DNA of 64,000 bases from Knoxdaviesia capensis. Taxonomy: Eukaryota > Ascomycota > Sordariomycetes > Microascales > Gondwanamycetaceae. This document shows positions 11,308-21,984 of the stretch, piece after piece (the stretch's first letter is position 1; each line of letters opens with the position of its first letter). The translations under genes and the position numbers were made by a program. The DNA lies in the NCBI GenBank assembly GCA_001510575.1, contig LNGK01000001.1, forward strand, positions 558,001 to 622,000, written 5' to 3'. The notes under the pieces were generated by a model, which was not told the DNA's origin, ran no database searches, and saw only the letters and a list, made by a program, of their open reading frames with translations.

Positions 11308-14300
11308 TCGGCCCCGCCAGCCGGGGGACCTGTGTCCGGCCGGATAAAATGTGAGGACACATCGCGGCGGGTCAGGACGTGCGCATACCGAGCGGGTCTG
11401 ATCGCGGAATGCTTAATGGACGTGATATAGGCCAATATATACTGTCCGCATCTTATCGTAATACTGTCGTAATATCGTCGTATTGACGTGGAGATGTAAC
11501 ACGATCATGCCATGTATTAGGGTTCGGGTTACATTCAATATGAGGCAGCTTTGGTTAGAACTGGTTTCGAGCAACCGGAGATATGAAGAACTGGTGAAAA
11601 TGTGGTGGTGGGCTAACTTACAGCTTAGACTAAGTACCTGGTTCCTGAACTAGGGCGGAATATACCGGTCTTCGTACAATTTACGTACGTAAACAGGTGC
11701 GACGTGTAGAGCCTGGCATATCTCATGCTGCGTTTGATACAAGCGCAGGAGTGAACCCCAAACCCACCCAATAAGGTCGATCTCCAAAACAGATACGATT
11801 CTGAGATGTCATTGAGAATACAGGGTAGCTTTGACAGGGTGGCCTAGACACAGCGGCCGGGGTTGGCGAGCTTGCCACGGAAACCGGCGTTGTTGACAGT
11901 GAGCTCCGCCTGACCCCCAGGAGAAGAGAGTCACAGTCTGGAGATCCTGGAGGGGGGACGACTCGCTTGTGTTTCCGTGCAGAGACTACAGGGGATACGG
12001 GCAGAGCCTGGCCAGGCCAGGGAAGGTGTTGCACAGCATTGAGAGCGAAGAAGAAGAGGAAGAGAAGCCAACGAACAGGGAGTTAGAGCCCTGGTCGAGC
12101 AGAGCGTAGCACTGCGAGACCAGACAATCGCCACGGGGGAAAGAGAGTAAACTACAGGAGAGAACAGCGAGGAGGGCAGACCCCCCCCCCTGAACCTGTG
12201 CAGGCGTTGCTGTGCCGGTTGCTCTGTTTGTGAAATCAGCATAGGGGTGGGTTGAGTAAGGACGGGTGTCTAGAAGTTAGATTAAGCACTGGGACAGATG
12301 GCCAGCGTAATATACTCTCCTCTTGGCCTGACCAGCAGGTGAGGTTGAGGCAAGGGGATGATTGCGTACGAGAAGAACAGAAATCTAAGCTGTACCGGGA
12401 GATTAGGGCCCTGCAAGAGTGAGAGAAGATCAGCCCACGGCATCTGCGGACGGGAAGGCATCCCCCGGCAGTCGGCCGGGCCGGCAAAGGGAGAACAGGA
12501 GAGAGAGAGGGACACCAGGCTGTAGCGAGACCGTGCCTACAAGAGTGTGGAAAGACAAGAAGGGCCTCTGACACTGATTATGTGGTGTTGTTAGGAGAGT
12601 GGAGTGGGTGTGTGGCTGTTCTATGCATGTCGGAATCATGCACAAGCCAGATGAGATGAACATCGCCACCACGACGCCGACGACGACGAGGAGAACCGGA
12701 CAATGCACGGGGATGGGTACCAGCTGGGACACCGCGAGATTGGACGAGCAGGATCGTCGGTGAGGTGCATGCAGGTGCAAGATTGCGGACGAATCTTGGC
12801 CATGCATGAAGACTCTTCGACTAGCAGAGAGAGGGAAGTTTAGCAGAGACATGCAGTCCCCCCCCCCTCTCGTGCATGAGCGTGCAGCATCTCTCTCTCT
12901 CCACTTCTTGATAGACAGTGTTCTGGTTCAGCCACTAGGCTGGCTCTGTTACAGAGCCTGGGTCTAGAGATAAAGAGAGAGAGAGAAAGAGGGTTTTCGG
13001 GCTTTGGCTTGGTCTGGTGGAGCTTTCCTTTTGGTTGAGGCGGGACGGTCTAGAACAGCTGCAGAACAAGGGCTTCGCACGGCTGTGTCGGGATCGCGTG
13101 GCCGAGACATGTGCGTGGGAATACGGTGCAGAAGATCGCCACAGAGAAGTGCAGCATTGGGGGGATCAAGAGGACTCCTGCGCGTGGACTCTCTGAGTGC
13201 CCCATGAAGAGAGAGTACAGATGGGGGGGCACGGACGAGTGGCTGCTCTGCCCCGGGGACCTGGGTCCGGTGTGCTAGACCGGGATGGGGAAGACCACGT
13301 ACAACGACAAACTGCTAGAGAACCTCTCCATGCAAACACTGTACGATGCCCATGGATTCCCGGGTCCTGGGTGGGAGGCGACACACGGAACAGCAGTGTC
13401 GGAGTCTGAAGCCCCGGCAAGACAGGTCCGGGGAAAAAAACGAGAAGAGACCACGACCCAAGGCTGGACGGGATCTGTTGGGTCAGTACAACTCCCCAAA
13501 CGACAGCCTCTTTTTTAGGAGGATTTTTTAATTCTATTTACCAAACTGGGAATAAGTCCTAGTAACGGGACGAATAGAGAGAAAAAGAAAAAGAAAAAGA
13601 AAATCTCATTGACCCCCTCTGCTGCTCCTGCATTGCTCCTTCAGGCGTAGTATGTCTCTGGCGGGTTTGCAGGGTGAGGGAAGCCGGGCCGAGACATGCA
13701 CCCAGCCACGGCGAAGGAGGAAGGTGTACGTGAATATATGTCCCCGTTTTTCGTTTCTTGCTTGCTTTTTTTCTTTTCAACAGATACTAGGAACAAGGGA
13801 AACAGACAGAGAAAAATAAATGATTCACATGGCGGCATCCCTTGCGAAATGGCCCGATATGGGGCAACGCTAGTACATGGGCGGATCATTTTATTTTTGG
13901 TCAGTTCTCAGGTGACAGGACACGAAGCAAACAAGTGATGGAAGGGCAGAAGAAGGACGACATGCCGAGAAGAGAGTCCAGAGAGAAAGGTGACATACGT
14001 GCTTGAGTTGGAGTCAAATGAACAGGTGAGTCGAGAGAGAAAGTGACGGGCGTTATGGCCTGAATACGGCATCTTGGAGGTGGAGCTCTATAAGACTACC
14101 GACAGCCCGTGTCTTGAAAAAAGGGAAAGGAGACCAGAGAATACACGCAACACTAGAGTTTGGATCATGGAAACACGAAACACAGGCTAGCACGACTCAA
14201 AACGGGAAGACATGGCCAGTCTCTCCAAGTGATCTTGTGTACGAAGGTCCGGAGCGGACGAGGTGAGTGTGTATAAGGCGAGGAGAGGGAGCTCTTGGTG

Positions 14301-14612
14301 TGAGGACCCCCGTAGGAGAGGAAACAAAGAGGAGACGGCAGGCATGACGAGAGGAGAAGTTGGAGAACGCCTGCAAATCACACACAACAGTGCTTGTTGG
14401 ACAACATCTAGGGCAACGACCGATATCTGATGGTGACGGGGACTTCACACTGGGCAACAAGGAAGAGAACGAGCAGATAAAGAAGAGGGAAACGCCACCG
14501 TGTTCCGGGGGGCAAAAAACCAGACGATGTGACAGGAGGCCTAGACAGGGCTGTCAGAAGTGTTTGAGATGCAGGATGGGCTGGTGTTTGGGTGTTGTGT
14601 TTGAGTAGGGGC

Positions 14613-14635
14613 GAGAGAGAGAGAGAGAGAGAGAG
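14613..14635. repeat. (GA)n microsatellite
   Basis: About 11 GA units, directly followed by gatgca. Confidence 0.9.
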
Positions 14636-14904
14636 ATGCAACAAGACAGCGAAGATGAACCTGATGGAGAGAGATACATATCAGGGCAGAGCACCGGGGG
14701 TGAACAGGGCTGTCGATGGCTGGGAGACGGGACAAACGGGGAGGTACCCATAAGAGACGAGGAGGCACAGTCTAGGGAAGCAAATCAGGGGATACACTAC
14801 ATTCAATCTCAAGGTCGATAATGGTAAGACGTGATAAGTTTGAGGAGACTAGGACGGCAACCAAGGAGATCGAAACGCCACAGAGTTCCAGAAGCACCAT
14901 CCAT

Positions 14905-14906
<2 letters not shown>

Positions 14907-14935
<29 letters not shown>
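14907..14935. repeat. (AC)n microsatellite
   Basis: About 14 AC units, uninterrupted. Confidence 0.9.
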
Positions 14936-16465
14936 ACCCATTCGGGAGCTCAATAACCTGGAAGACCCTCTCTCTCCGGTACCCAAAAGCCCCCCCCTTC
15001 CCAGGAAAATAAAAGAAGAGAAACGCCCACCCGTGCCGCGGCTGCACACAGGTCTAACCCAGGGCCGCCAGTAGCAAGCCGCCACCACAAGCCAAACAAG
15101 AAAAAAAGGCGCACCGACAAACGCGGGAAGCGAGACAGGAAGAAGCGCCACGGACGGGGATTGTGGAAGGCCAGGCCCAAGGAAGAAGCACGAACGAACG
15201 AACAGATGGAGATATACAGGGGAGGAAGACTGAGAAGAACAGAAGAAGAAAACAGGAGAGGGCGGGTTTGTGTAAGCCGTCCAACGCCGGGGATACGGGT
15301 GCTGGAGGAGGTAGTGTTGGTGTTGGTGTGTTTGTTCAGGTTGCATATCCACCGAGGGCTGGATCTCTCTCTTTGCGTCTGGTTATTCGGGCCTTACAGA
15401 CCTGCAAATGTGGACGAAGATGCTGGAAATAGGGGAGGGAGCTGGAGAGGTGAGAGGGAGGCCACACAAGCACTTTCATCCAGTACATATGTCGAGAGGC
15501 ACGCCCCTGGACCAGTAGCTAAGGGTGTGTGTGTGTGGATTGGTGTTGTATTGGAGGACCAGAAAAAGTACCGCCACCCAAGCGTGACGCATTCCCCTTG
15601 CATGCCGTGGATATATCCCGAACGAGATACCGCACAGGCTTAGGGAGCCGTTGGGGGCCCTTTGAAGACAGCCGACACCAGGTGAAGAACGAGGGCCACG
15701 GGGGAGGTGATGGAGAAGGCGTGTTTGGGGAGGAGACAAGAGAGGGGGGAAAAAAAGGGAAAGGGAGTTGGGTTGAGGGTGCTACTACTTGTCGAATGAA
15801 AGAGAATGGGAGAGAGGGAGAGGTGAAGATATCGAAGAGGCCTTAGGGTTACTAGCTCGGGATGAAATGGAAGTACTGGATATAGGGCGAGGCCACTGAG
15901 GAGTGACTTGGCACTTACACTGCACATCAGACGACCTCCAGATATGGAGAAAACGAGAGGACTAGCAAGCAATATAATCCGTTTGACCTCGCTGGCACGA
16001 ATTCTGTTCTTCTTTTGAAATCTTACTAAACTTTTATTTATTTCTCCTTTTTCTGTGTGCGGACTTTTCACCCGCCTCTCCCTTTATTACGCCGTGTCTC
16101 TGGCCTAAGTTTTGTTGTTTGGAGTTTGGAGAGAGACCCATACGACGCTTGCCGGTGTTTGTCTCCATTCCATCCCTTCCGTAGCCTCTCCGTCCGCGCG
16201 TGTGTGTGTGTGTCTTGTTCGTCTCGTCTCTTGTCTTCTCTTTTTTTCCTTCTCTCTCCAGCGGATAGAAAGTTTCCAAGGGAAGACACACTGCAGGAAA
16301 AGGAAATTGGCAGATTTCAACCGGACTGGCTTTTTGTTTGTTTGTTTATTTTTGTCGAAAAGAAAAGCCCCCCCGAAGGCTGTGAGCAAAGCAGATTGAT
16401 GGTGAGAGGAGAGAAGGAAAGAAGATAGGGTTGGCCACCAAGGGATGCAGAATGAAGGGGGCGGT

Positions 16466-16482
16466 TGTGTGTGTGTGTGTGT
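16466..16482. repeat. (GT)n microsatellite
   Basis: About eight GT units running into a G6 tract. Confidence 0.8.
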
Positions 16483-17159
16483 GGGGGGAGAGCGAGGCCA
16501 CTGGTCAGATGGCGACTGCGAGCGTGCTTGCGAGAGGCTGGACAATCGAGAGTAAGAGAGAAAGACCGATCACACGACGGCACCAACGATAGTGCCGAGA
16601 TATGAGCAGAGAAAAACCAGGCGGGACTCTCATTCACCGGCATTTGCCCAAAACGGGGCCTCTGTGGCAAGACACAGCCTTCTCACACTTCCATGTCCAG
16701 GGCCTAGAGACGGCACAAAACGACTCACACTCACAAGGACGACTGCTGGTGGAGAGACAGGAGCAGAAAGGAATTGATCATCACGAAGGAAGTGAAGATG
16801 GGAAAAAGGATGCATACGTCCTTCGTGCATTGCCTCTTGTCTCGTCTTCACGGCCACCACAGACAGAGCACGGGGCAGTCAGACAAGCCTCCCCAAAAAG
16901 AAAGGAGAGTCTTAGGTAGAGAAGGAGGAGAGAGAGAGAGAGTGTGTGTGTGTATGTGAGTGAGTAGGAGGTGGACGAGCAGGAGGTGGAGGAGGAGGAG
17001 GCCAAGGGATGTGGAAAAGAGTGCGAGAATGAGTGTGAGGACGCAAAAGACAAGAGGACCGCCTCTCGTGGTGGAGTGTACAAACACCCACTTACACACC
17101 CCCTTTGGAGGTGGGCTTCTTCTCTGTGTTTGCCGCAATTGCATCGACTGATAGAGGCC

Positions 17160-17180
17160 GATCGACGTGTGCACCCTGTG

Positions 17181-17219
<39 letters not shown>

Positions 17220-17500
17220 CCTCTCCCGGGACCCTGGACTCTCTCTCCTGCTTTGTCTCTTAGTCACTCCGTCATATATCTTCCTCCATGTGCCGGAGCC
17301 CCCTTCCCAGACATCTTCCTCCTCCTTCTTTCTCTTATTCCCTTCCTCCTCTCCTTCTTCTCTTCCTTCTTCCTCCCTCTAACCCCTTCTTCTTCCTCTT
17401 CTGTCCCCTCCTTGTTTCTGTTTTTCTTCTTCCTCTTGTTTTTTTTCTTGTTCTCCATCCCTTTCCCGCTCCATCTTCCTGACAGCGCCATGTTTACCCT
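17160..17500 (+). promoter_or_regulatory. CT-rich leader of the proline-rich gene
   Basis: An uninterrupted (CT)n run at 17181-17215 is followed by about 280 bases of nearly pure C and T, ending 240 bases before the start codon. This matches the pyrimidine tracts that mark transcription start zones in ascomycete promoters. It is the same kind of signal as at 4780-5560 on the other strand. Confidence 0.55.
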
Positions 17501-17738
17501 GTAGACATCCCAGCATCTCACTCTCTCTTCCCTCTCCAGTATCAAATCTGCTTCCCCGATCTGCTCGCCCTCCCCCGCGGAACAACAAATAAACAAATTC
17601 CCCGGGAAACAACAGTACCTTGCGTCTATATATGATCACCTGAAAACGACGCCAGAATCTCCTAACCCCCAGACCGGCCGCTTCAACCTTCTTCTCCCCA
17701 CCACCACCAACCTCATCCTCTGTGTATAAAGTCACACC

Positions 17739-19568
17739 ATGGACACCTACATCCGCCGCCGGCCACTGGCCCACCACAGCTCGCTGCTGGATATCCGTTC
17801 CGCTGCCACCACCGTTGCCAGCTACAACCCCGGCCCCGCCTCTCGGCCTACCGCGTTCCCGTTCCTCGCCCTGCCGGCCCCACCACGCCCCGACCCGCAA
17901 GCTCTCGCCCCGGACACCAACAGCGCCGCACCCACCCCGCCCGGGCCTCTCCCGCCGCGCCGCTCCAGTCTGAGCCACTACAAGAAGCAGCAGCGACACG
18001 AGCGCCCGAACCACCACCACCAGCATCAGTACGCAGCGGCCGAGCCCGGCATCATCCTCGAGTCGCCGCTGCCGACGTCGCCGGTGTCGCCCGACAACCC
18101 GTACCGCCTGCAGCCGCTCTTCTTCGAGCACGAGCCCGCCGACGACCTGTTCGCAACCTGGCACTTTGACCGCGCGTCCATCAGCTCGTTCGCCGCCATC
18201 GCCAACATGTGCAGCGACGCCTCGGCCGCGTCGGTGGCCTCGTCGACGCCGTCCAGCGGGGCTACCACGCCCGGCCTGGTCGTCGACGATGCCGGGTCTG
18301 AGGACGGCTCGCTCGACGAAGACCACGACTACCAGTACCACGTGTCGACGACGGAGCTGTGGGACTCGTTCTGGACGGCCAACTCGCCGGCGAAGAACCC
18401 GCGCACCAGCACCACCAGCTCGGCCGTGTCGCCACGCAAGCGCCCCGCCACCGCCATCGACGCGCAAACCACGCCGGTGCGGGCGTCGCGCGCTCTGCTC
18501 CCGGCCCCGGCTGGGCGGTCCCCGTCATCGGAGAAGCGCCGCAGACTGAGCATCGACTCCACGCGCACCGACTACCGCAAGCAGGCCACCCTGGCGCCGC
18601 CGCTGCCGCCGCCGTCGTGGCCGCTGCCCGCCATCCCCGTGCGCGCCAGCCAGCCGCACCACGGGTACCCAGCCATGCCAACCGGCCCGCCGCCGCCGCT
18701 GCCGGAGCGTCCTCTGCGGGCCGTGCAGTCGTACTCGCTGTTCCCGCGCAAGCGCACGTCGTCAACCGCCAGCAGTACCACCACCGTGTCGCCCCCGTCG
18801 CACGCGAGCTGCGGGTCTGTCCGCTCAAGCGGCGGTTTCTTGTCGCCTCCGCCGCCAGCCCCGCTGGTTCTTGCCGAGAGTACGACCAGCGGCCCGGCCC
18901 GCCCGCGTGCACGCACTCTGCGTAACGTGCCCACGCCGTTCCCCTCCCTGCTCTCCCCGCCGCCGCCGCCGCCGCCATCACGGCCGTTCCGGCCTCCGCC
19001 GCTGCCCATGCACAGCCTCGACAACATGCCCACGCCGCTGGTCATCAGCCCGGACTTCCTGGTCTCCCCGCGCGCGGCACCGCCCGCGCCGCCGTGCGTG
19101 TCGGTGTTTGAGGACTCCGACTCGGACGACGAGACCCGTGGCCGCGTGCGGCGCACCTCGCGCAAGCACTCGGCTGCGGTCCCCGCCGTCCCGGAGGCGT
19201 CGTCCTCGAAGAACCTGGCTGTGCCCGGTGCGGCCGGCCACGCTACCCAGGCCAGCCAGCAGCAGTCGGGCGCGCGCGGCTTGTCCCGGCTGATGCGCGG
19301 GCTGCACATGCGCAGTGCCAGCGAGGGCCGGCGGAGCGCCAAGGGCGCCGAAACCGCGCGGCAGCAGCTGCGGCGTGCACGTGCCGAGACGGATGTGGAT
19401 GCAGCCCGCCAGGAAGGCGAAGCCGCCGCTGCCGCTGCTGCTGCCGGCGGTTCGGCTCCAACTACTACCGGCTCCGAGGCGTCCGCCACGGAGACTGGCC
19501 GACATAAAAGCGGGTCGGGCTCCGGCAGCGGGGACGTGTTCGGCCGGATGTTCGGCATCCGCCGCTAG
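17739..19568 (+). CDS. Proline/serine-rich protein of unknown function
   Basis: One uninterrupted exon of 609 codons starting at caccATGG. The protein is almost wholly disordered: Pro, Ser, Ala and Arg dominate, with polyproline runs (about residues 325-330 and 405-425) and SP/TP sites (PTSPVSPDNPYRLQPLFFEH). A small acidic/hydrophobic patch is more ordered (DDLFATWHFDRASISSFAAI, about 137-157; STTELWDSFWTAN, about 201-213). The C-terminus is basic and probably helical (RGLSRLMRGLHMRSASEGRR) and ends VFGRMFGIRR. No catalytic domain, signal peptide or membrane span is visible. The many polyproline and SP motifs would suit SH3/WW binding and kinase regulation at the cytoskeleton or cell cortex, but that is inference. 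Strong GC3 bias creates long shadow frames on both strands. The gene has an unusually long ORF-free upstream region. Confidence 0.8.
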   Translation: MDTYIRRRPLAHHSSLLDIRSAATTVASYNPGPASRPTAFPFLALPAPPRPDPQALAPDTNSAAPTPPGPLPPRRSSLSHYKKQQRHERPNHHHQHQYAAAEPGIILESPLPTSPVSPDNPYRLQPLFFEHEPADDLFATWHFDRASISSFAAIANMCSDASAASVASSTPSSGATTPGLVVDDAGSEDGSLDEDHDYQYHVSTTELWDSFWTANSPAKNPRTSTTSSAVSPRKRPATAIDAQTTPVRASRALLPAPAGRSPSSEKRRRLSIDSTRTDYRKQATLAPPLPPPSWPLPAIPVRASQPHHGYPAMPTGPPPPLPERPLRAVQSYSLFPRKRTSSTASSTTTVSPPSHASCGSVRSSGGFLSPPPPAPLVLAESTTSGPARPRARTLRNVPTPFPSLLSPPPPPPPSRPFRPPPLPMHSLDNMPTPLVISPDFLVSPRAAPPAPPCVSVFEDSDSDDETRGRVRRTSRKHSAAVPAVPEASSSKNLAVPGAAGHATQASQQQSGARGLSRLMRGLHMRSASEGRRSAKGAETARQQLRRARAETDVDAARQEGEAAAAAAAAGGSAPTTTGSEASATETGRHKSGSGSGSGDVFGRMFGIRR

Positions 19569-21984
19569 ACCCCCACTTGCCCTGCTTGTTCCTTCCTTAC
19601 ATACTGTTCTATTTTTGACCATGTCCTTTCCTTTTTCTTTTTTTTTCTTTTTTTTCTTTTTTTCTTATTTTTGTTCTGAACCAACGAAGCCCCATGAGTC
19701 GCTCCTTCTTCGACATGTTTTCATGACCCCCACGCTTCAACTCTTTCCTTTTTCTTTTCTTCTACGAACCCTTCATTTTTTTATTGAGCATCTGATAATG
19801 AACGCTCCTTCGCCACGGATCATAATGCCCGAGTTTGACTTTTTCTTTCCTTTTTACCGTCAGTTTCTTGAATTTATCTGTCCCTTTTCAATGCTATAAC
19901 GGCGCTTCCGAAAACAACATAAAAAACAAGAACGATCAGATATCTTATGCAAATGCAAGAAACGAGAGAAGCACCACACACCAACGTCTCACACGACACC
20001 ATTTCATTTGCATTTTTTCTTTCTTTATTTTTATTTTTTATTTTCTTCTTCAGCCTGTCAGCTTTCCGTCTTTTGAGTCTATTTGCATCATTGAAAAACA
20101 CCACAAACGCCAACTTATATATACGCCTCGTGCAACGCTCACTCACTTTCATTTATATGTCTCCAACGAATCTTCTTAACTTCTATTCTTGACTCTCATT
20201 TACATCACTCCCGCATACGACTATCATGTTAACCCATGCTTCTGCGACGAATTCACCCTCGACTTCCACATTTTTACGGTCCTTTACACTGTCACTCTCT
20301 GACTTTCCTTTTTTACGTTTTATCTGTCTATCACTGCTTGTCATTTCCTAATAGTTCCTTTTTCTGTTTCCGCGTCTACGTTTTCTTTTTCTTTCTCTCT
20401 CTCTCCGAGTCGAATGGCTCGTGTCTATATCTTTCTTGTATGATTTACTGTTCTGCCGTGCTCTGGGTACACACCCAGCCGGATTCTTATGTCTCGTCAG
20501 TTTTCCATAATGTTCTTCTCTGTTTTCGGTGTCTGGTATGGACTATAGAGCGGGGGGGGCCGACGGTGTCCGGGAACGAAGAACACACACCAAAAACACT
20601 GTTGTTCCGGGTCTCTAGCCAAACAATCTTTATTTACCTTGCCTATTCTTCCCGAAAGTGGAATGTTATTATTGCCTTGTCCGACCTCGCATGCAAGTGA
20701 CGCAAGAATGCCGTCCCGGACGACTCTATTATGCCGATCCTGGAAGCATAAACAAACAAAACTCGCTCACTTCAAGAATGTTCTACACGTGTGTCGTGTG
20801 CAAGATATATATATACATATATTTTGGCGCGGACCCCAACCATCCGGCGCGCGCGCATTCCGGCCAGCCCAGCATTCCTAGCAGGCCATTCTCGAGGGCA
20901 GGCCAAAGCCAGCGCGGGGGAGCACACACACGACGGCGGAAGGAAACAGCAGTGGATAGATGAATGACTCATGTGTACAGTAGAGCGCTGCATCCGCCTG
21001 GAATGCTCGCCGACCGAACATGCCAGCACACCGAGAGCCAGGGGTGTGTGTCTGTGTCCGATCGGGGTTGCCCACACGAACGCTCGCCTGGTTCTGCTGT
21101 ACGAGGGCATGTCCGCTCAGACGGGGAAAATCCGTGTGGGCCCGACCCGACATATGCAGGAACACGGCGACGGCGTGGTTGGGTAGCATCGCGCTCGGGG
21201 AATTTCAAGTGCTGCATCTCCACTTGTGGATGTTCGTCGACGGGTCTCAAACGGCTGCCGCATATTTCCCTACCACACACACACTCCAGACCCATCAACG
21301 GCGCATATACAGGGAATCACTGTCCACAGGAAAACCATTATGTTGAAGGAACGAAAAATAGTGCTCTCTTTTTGGTATCCCTCTCTCCCACTTCACCCCT
21401 CTAAAGGAATTCTTGCAAAACTCGTACCGTTGATCCTCGAGAAATCCCTCACCCGTAGATAGAAAAAACAAAATCAAACCCAACTACCAAACAAAACATC
21501 CCAAGAAACTCGCTGTGCTAAGTAAACAGGTCGGCTAGAGACCAAATAACTAACTCTCCCAGCCATCAAAAGGAAAAGAAACCAAAAAAACCAAAACTAT
21601 GCAAACATGCTGAGCTGAAGGGGGATGTGGTATGCTGCTGCTGCTGTCTAAACTCCAAAAACAAATCCCTCTCATCTCACAAAGATTACAGCTAACATTT
21701 CTATTCCGTTCGTTTCATCTCACATGGGCTTATCCTCTCCGTGTCGTAAAAAAAGCGGCTTTCATCATATCAATCCATCAAGTTCCGATTCTTCGTCCTG
21801 GTCGTGTAATTATGTGCGCTGGTTTCAGTATGTGCTGTTCATCATCAATGTATTCGAATGCGCTGATGCTTCTGTTTTTGGGAAGTGGCCCAGCTAAAAG
21901 AGGCGGGCGAAGTAATTAAGAGTGCTTGTAAAAGCATGAAATAAAAAGGGAGACTTGAATGTGGTGGCTACTCGTGATAGGCCG
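19569..21984. other. Convergent 3' intergenic region
   Basis: T-rich 3' sequence of the proline-rich gene (about 19600-20450), then mixed sequence up to the stop codon of the DUF3433 gene. The longest frame (154 codons at 20236-20700) is T-driven, low-complexity and without family resemblance. I see no gene. Confidence 0.5.

Larger units (their letters stand above)
11213..17738. other. Large divergent spacer without a supported gene
   Basis: 6.5 kb between the divergent SET and proline-rich genes. Telobox-like motifs lie at 11287-11307 and near 11519. Microsatellites are (GA)n at 14613-14635, (AC)n at 14907-14935, (GT)n at 16199-16212 and 16466-16482, and (CT)n at 17181-17215. From about 17170 to 17500 the + strand is nearly all pyrimidines. 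Open frames are short and low-complexity. The spacer is most likely regulatory DNA and long leaders; a non-coding transcript cannot be excluded. Confidence 0.5.

Noticed and set aside
12430..12852. 140-codon minus frame with one hydrophobic stretch
   Set aside because: Isolated, low-complexity and without supporting splice or family evidence.
17379..18467. 362-codon frame on the minus strand
   Set aside because: Antisense shadow of the GC3-rich proline-rich gene; Arg/Gly/Val-rich without motifs. The same holds for minus frames at 18572-19558 and 62549-63562, and for the + frame at 47887-48903 over REV1.
20236..20700. 154-codon frame downstream of the proline-rich gene
   Set aside because: T-driven low complexity (phenylalanine and serine runs) with no motif.
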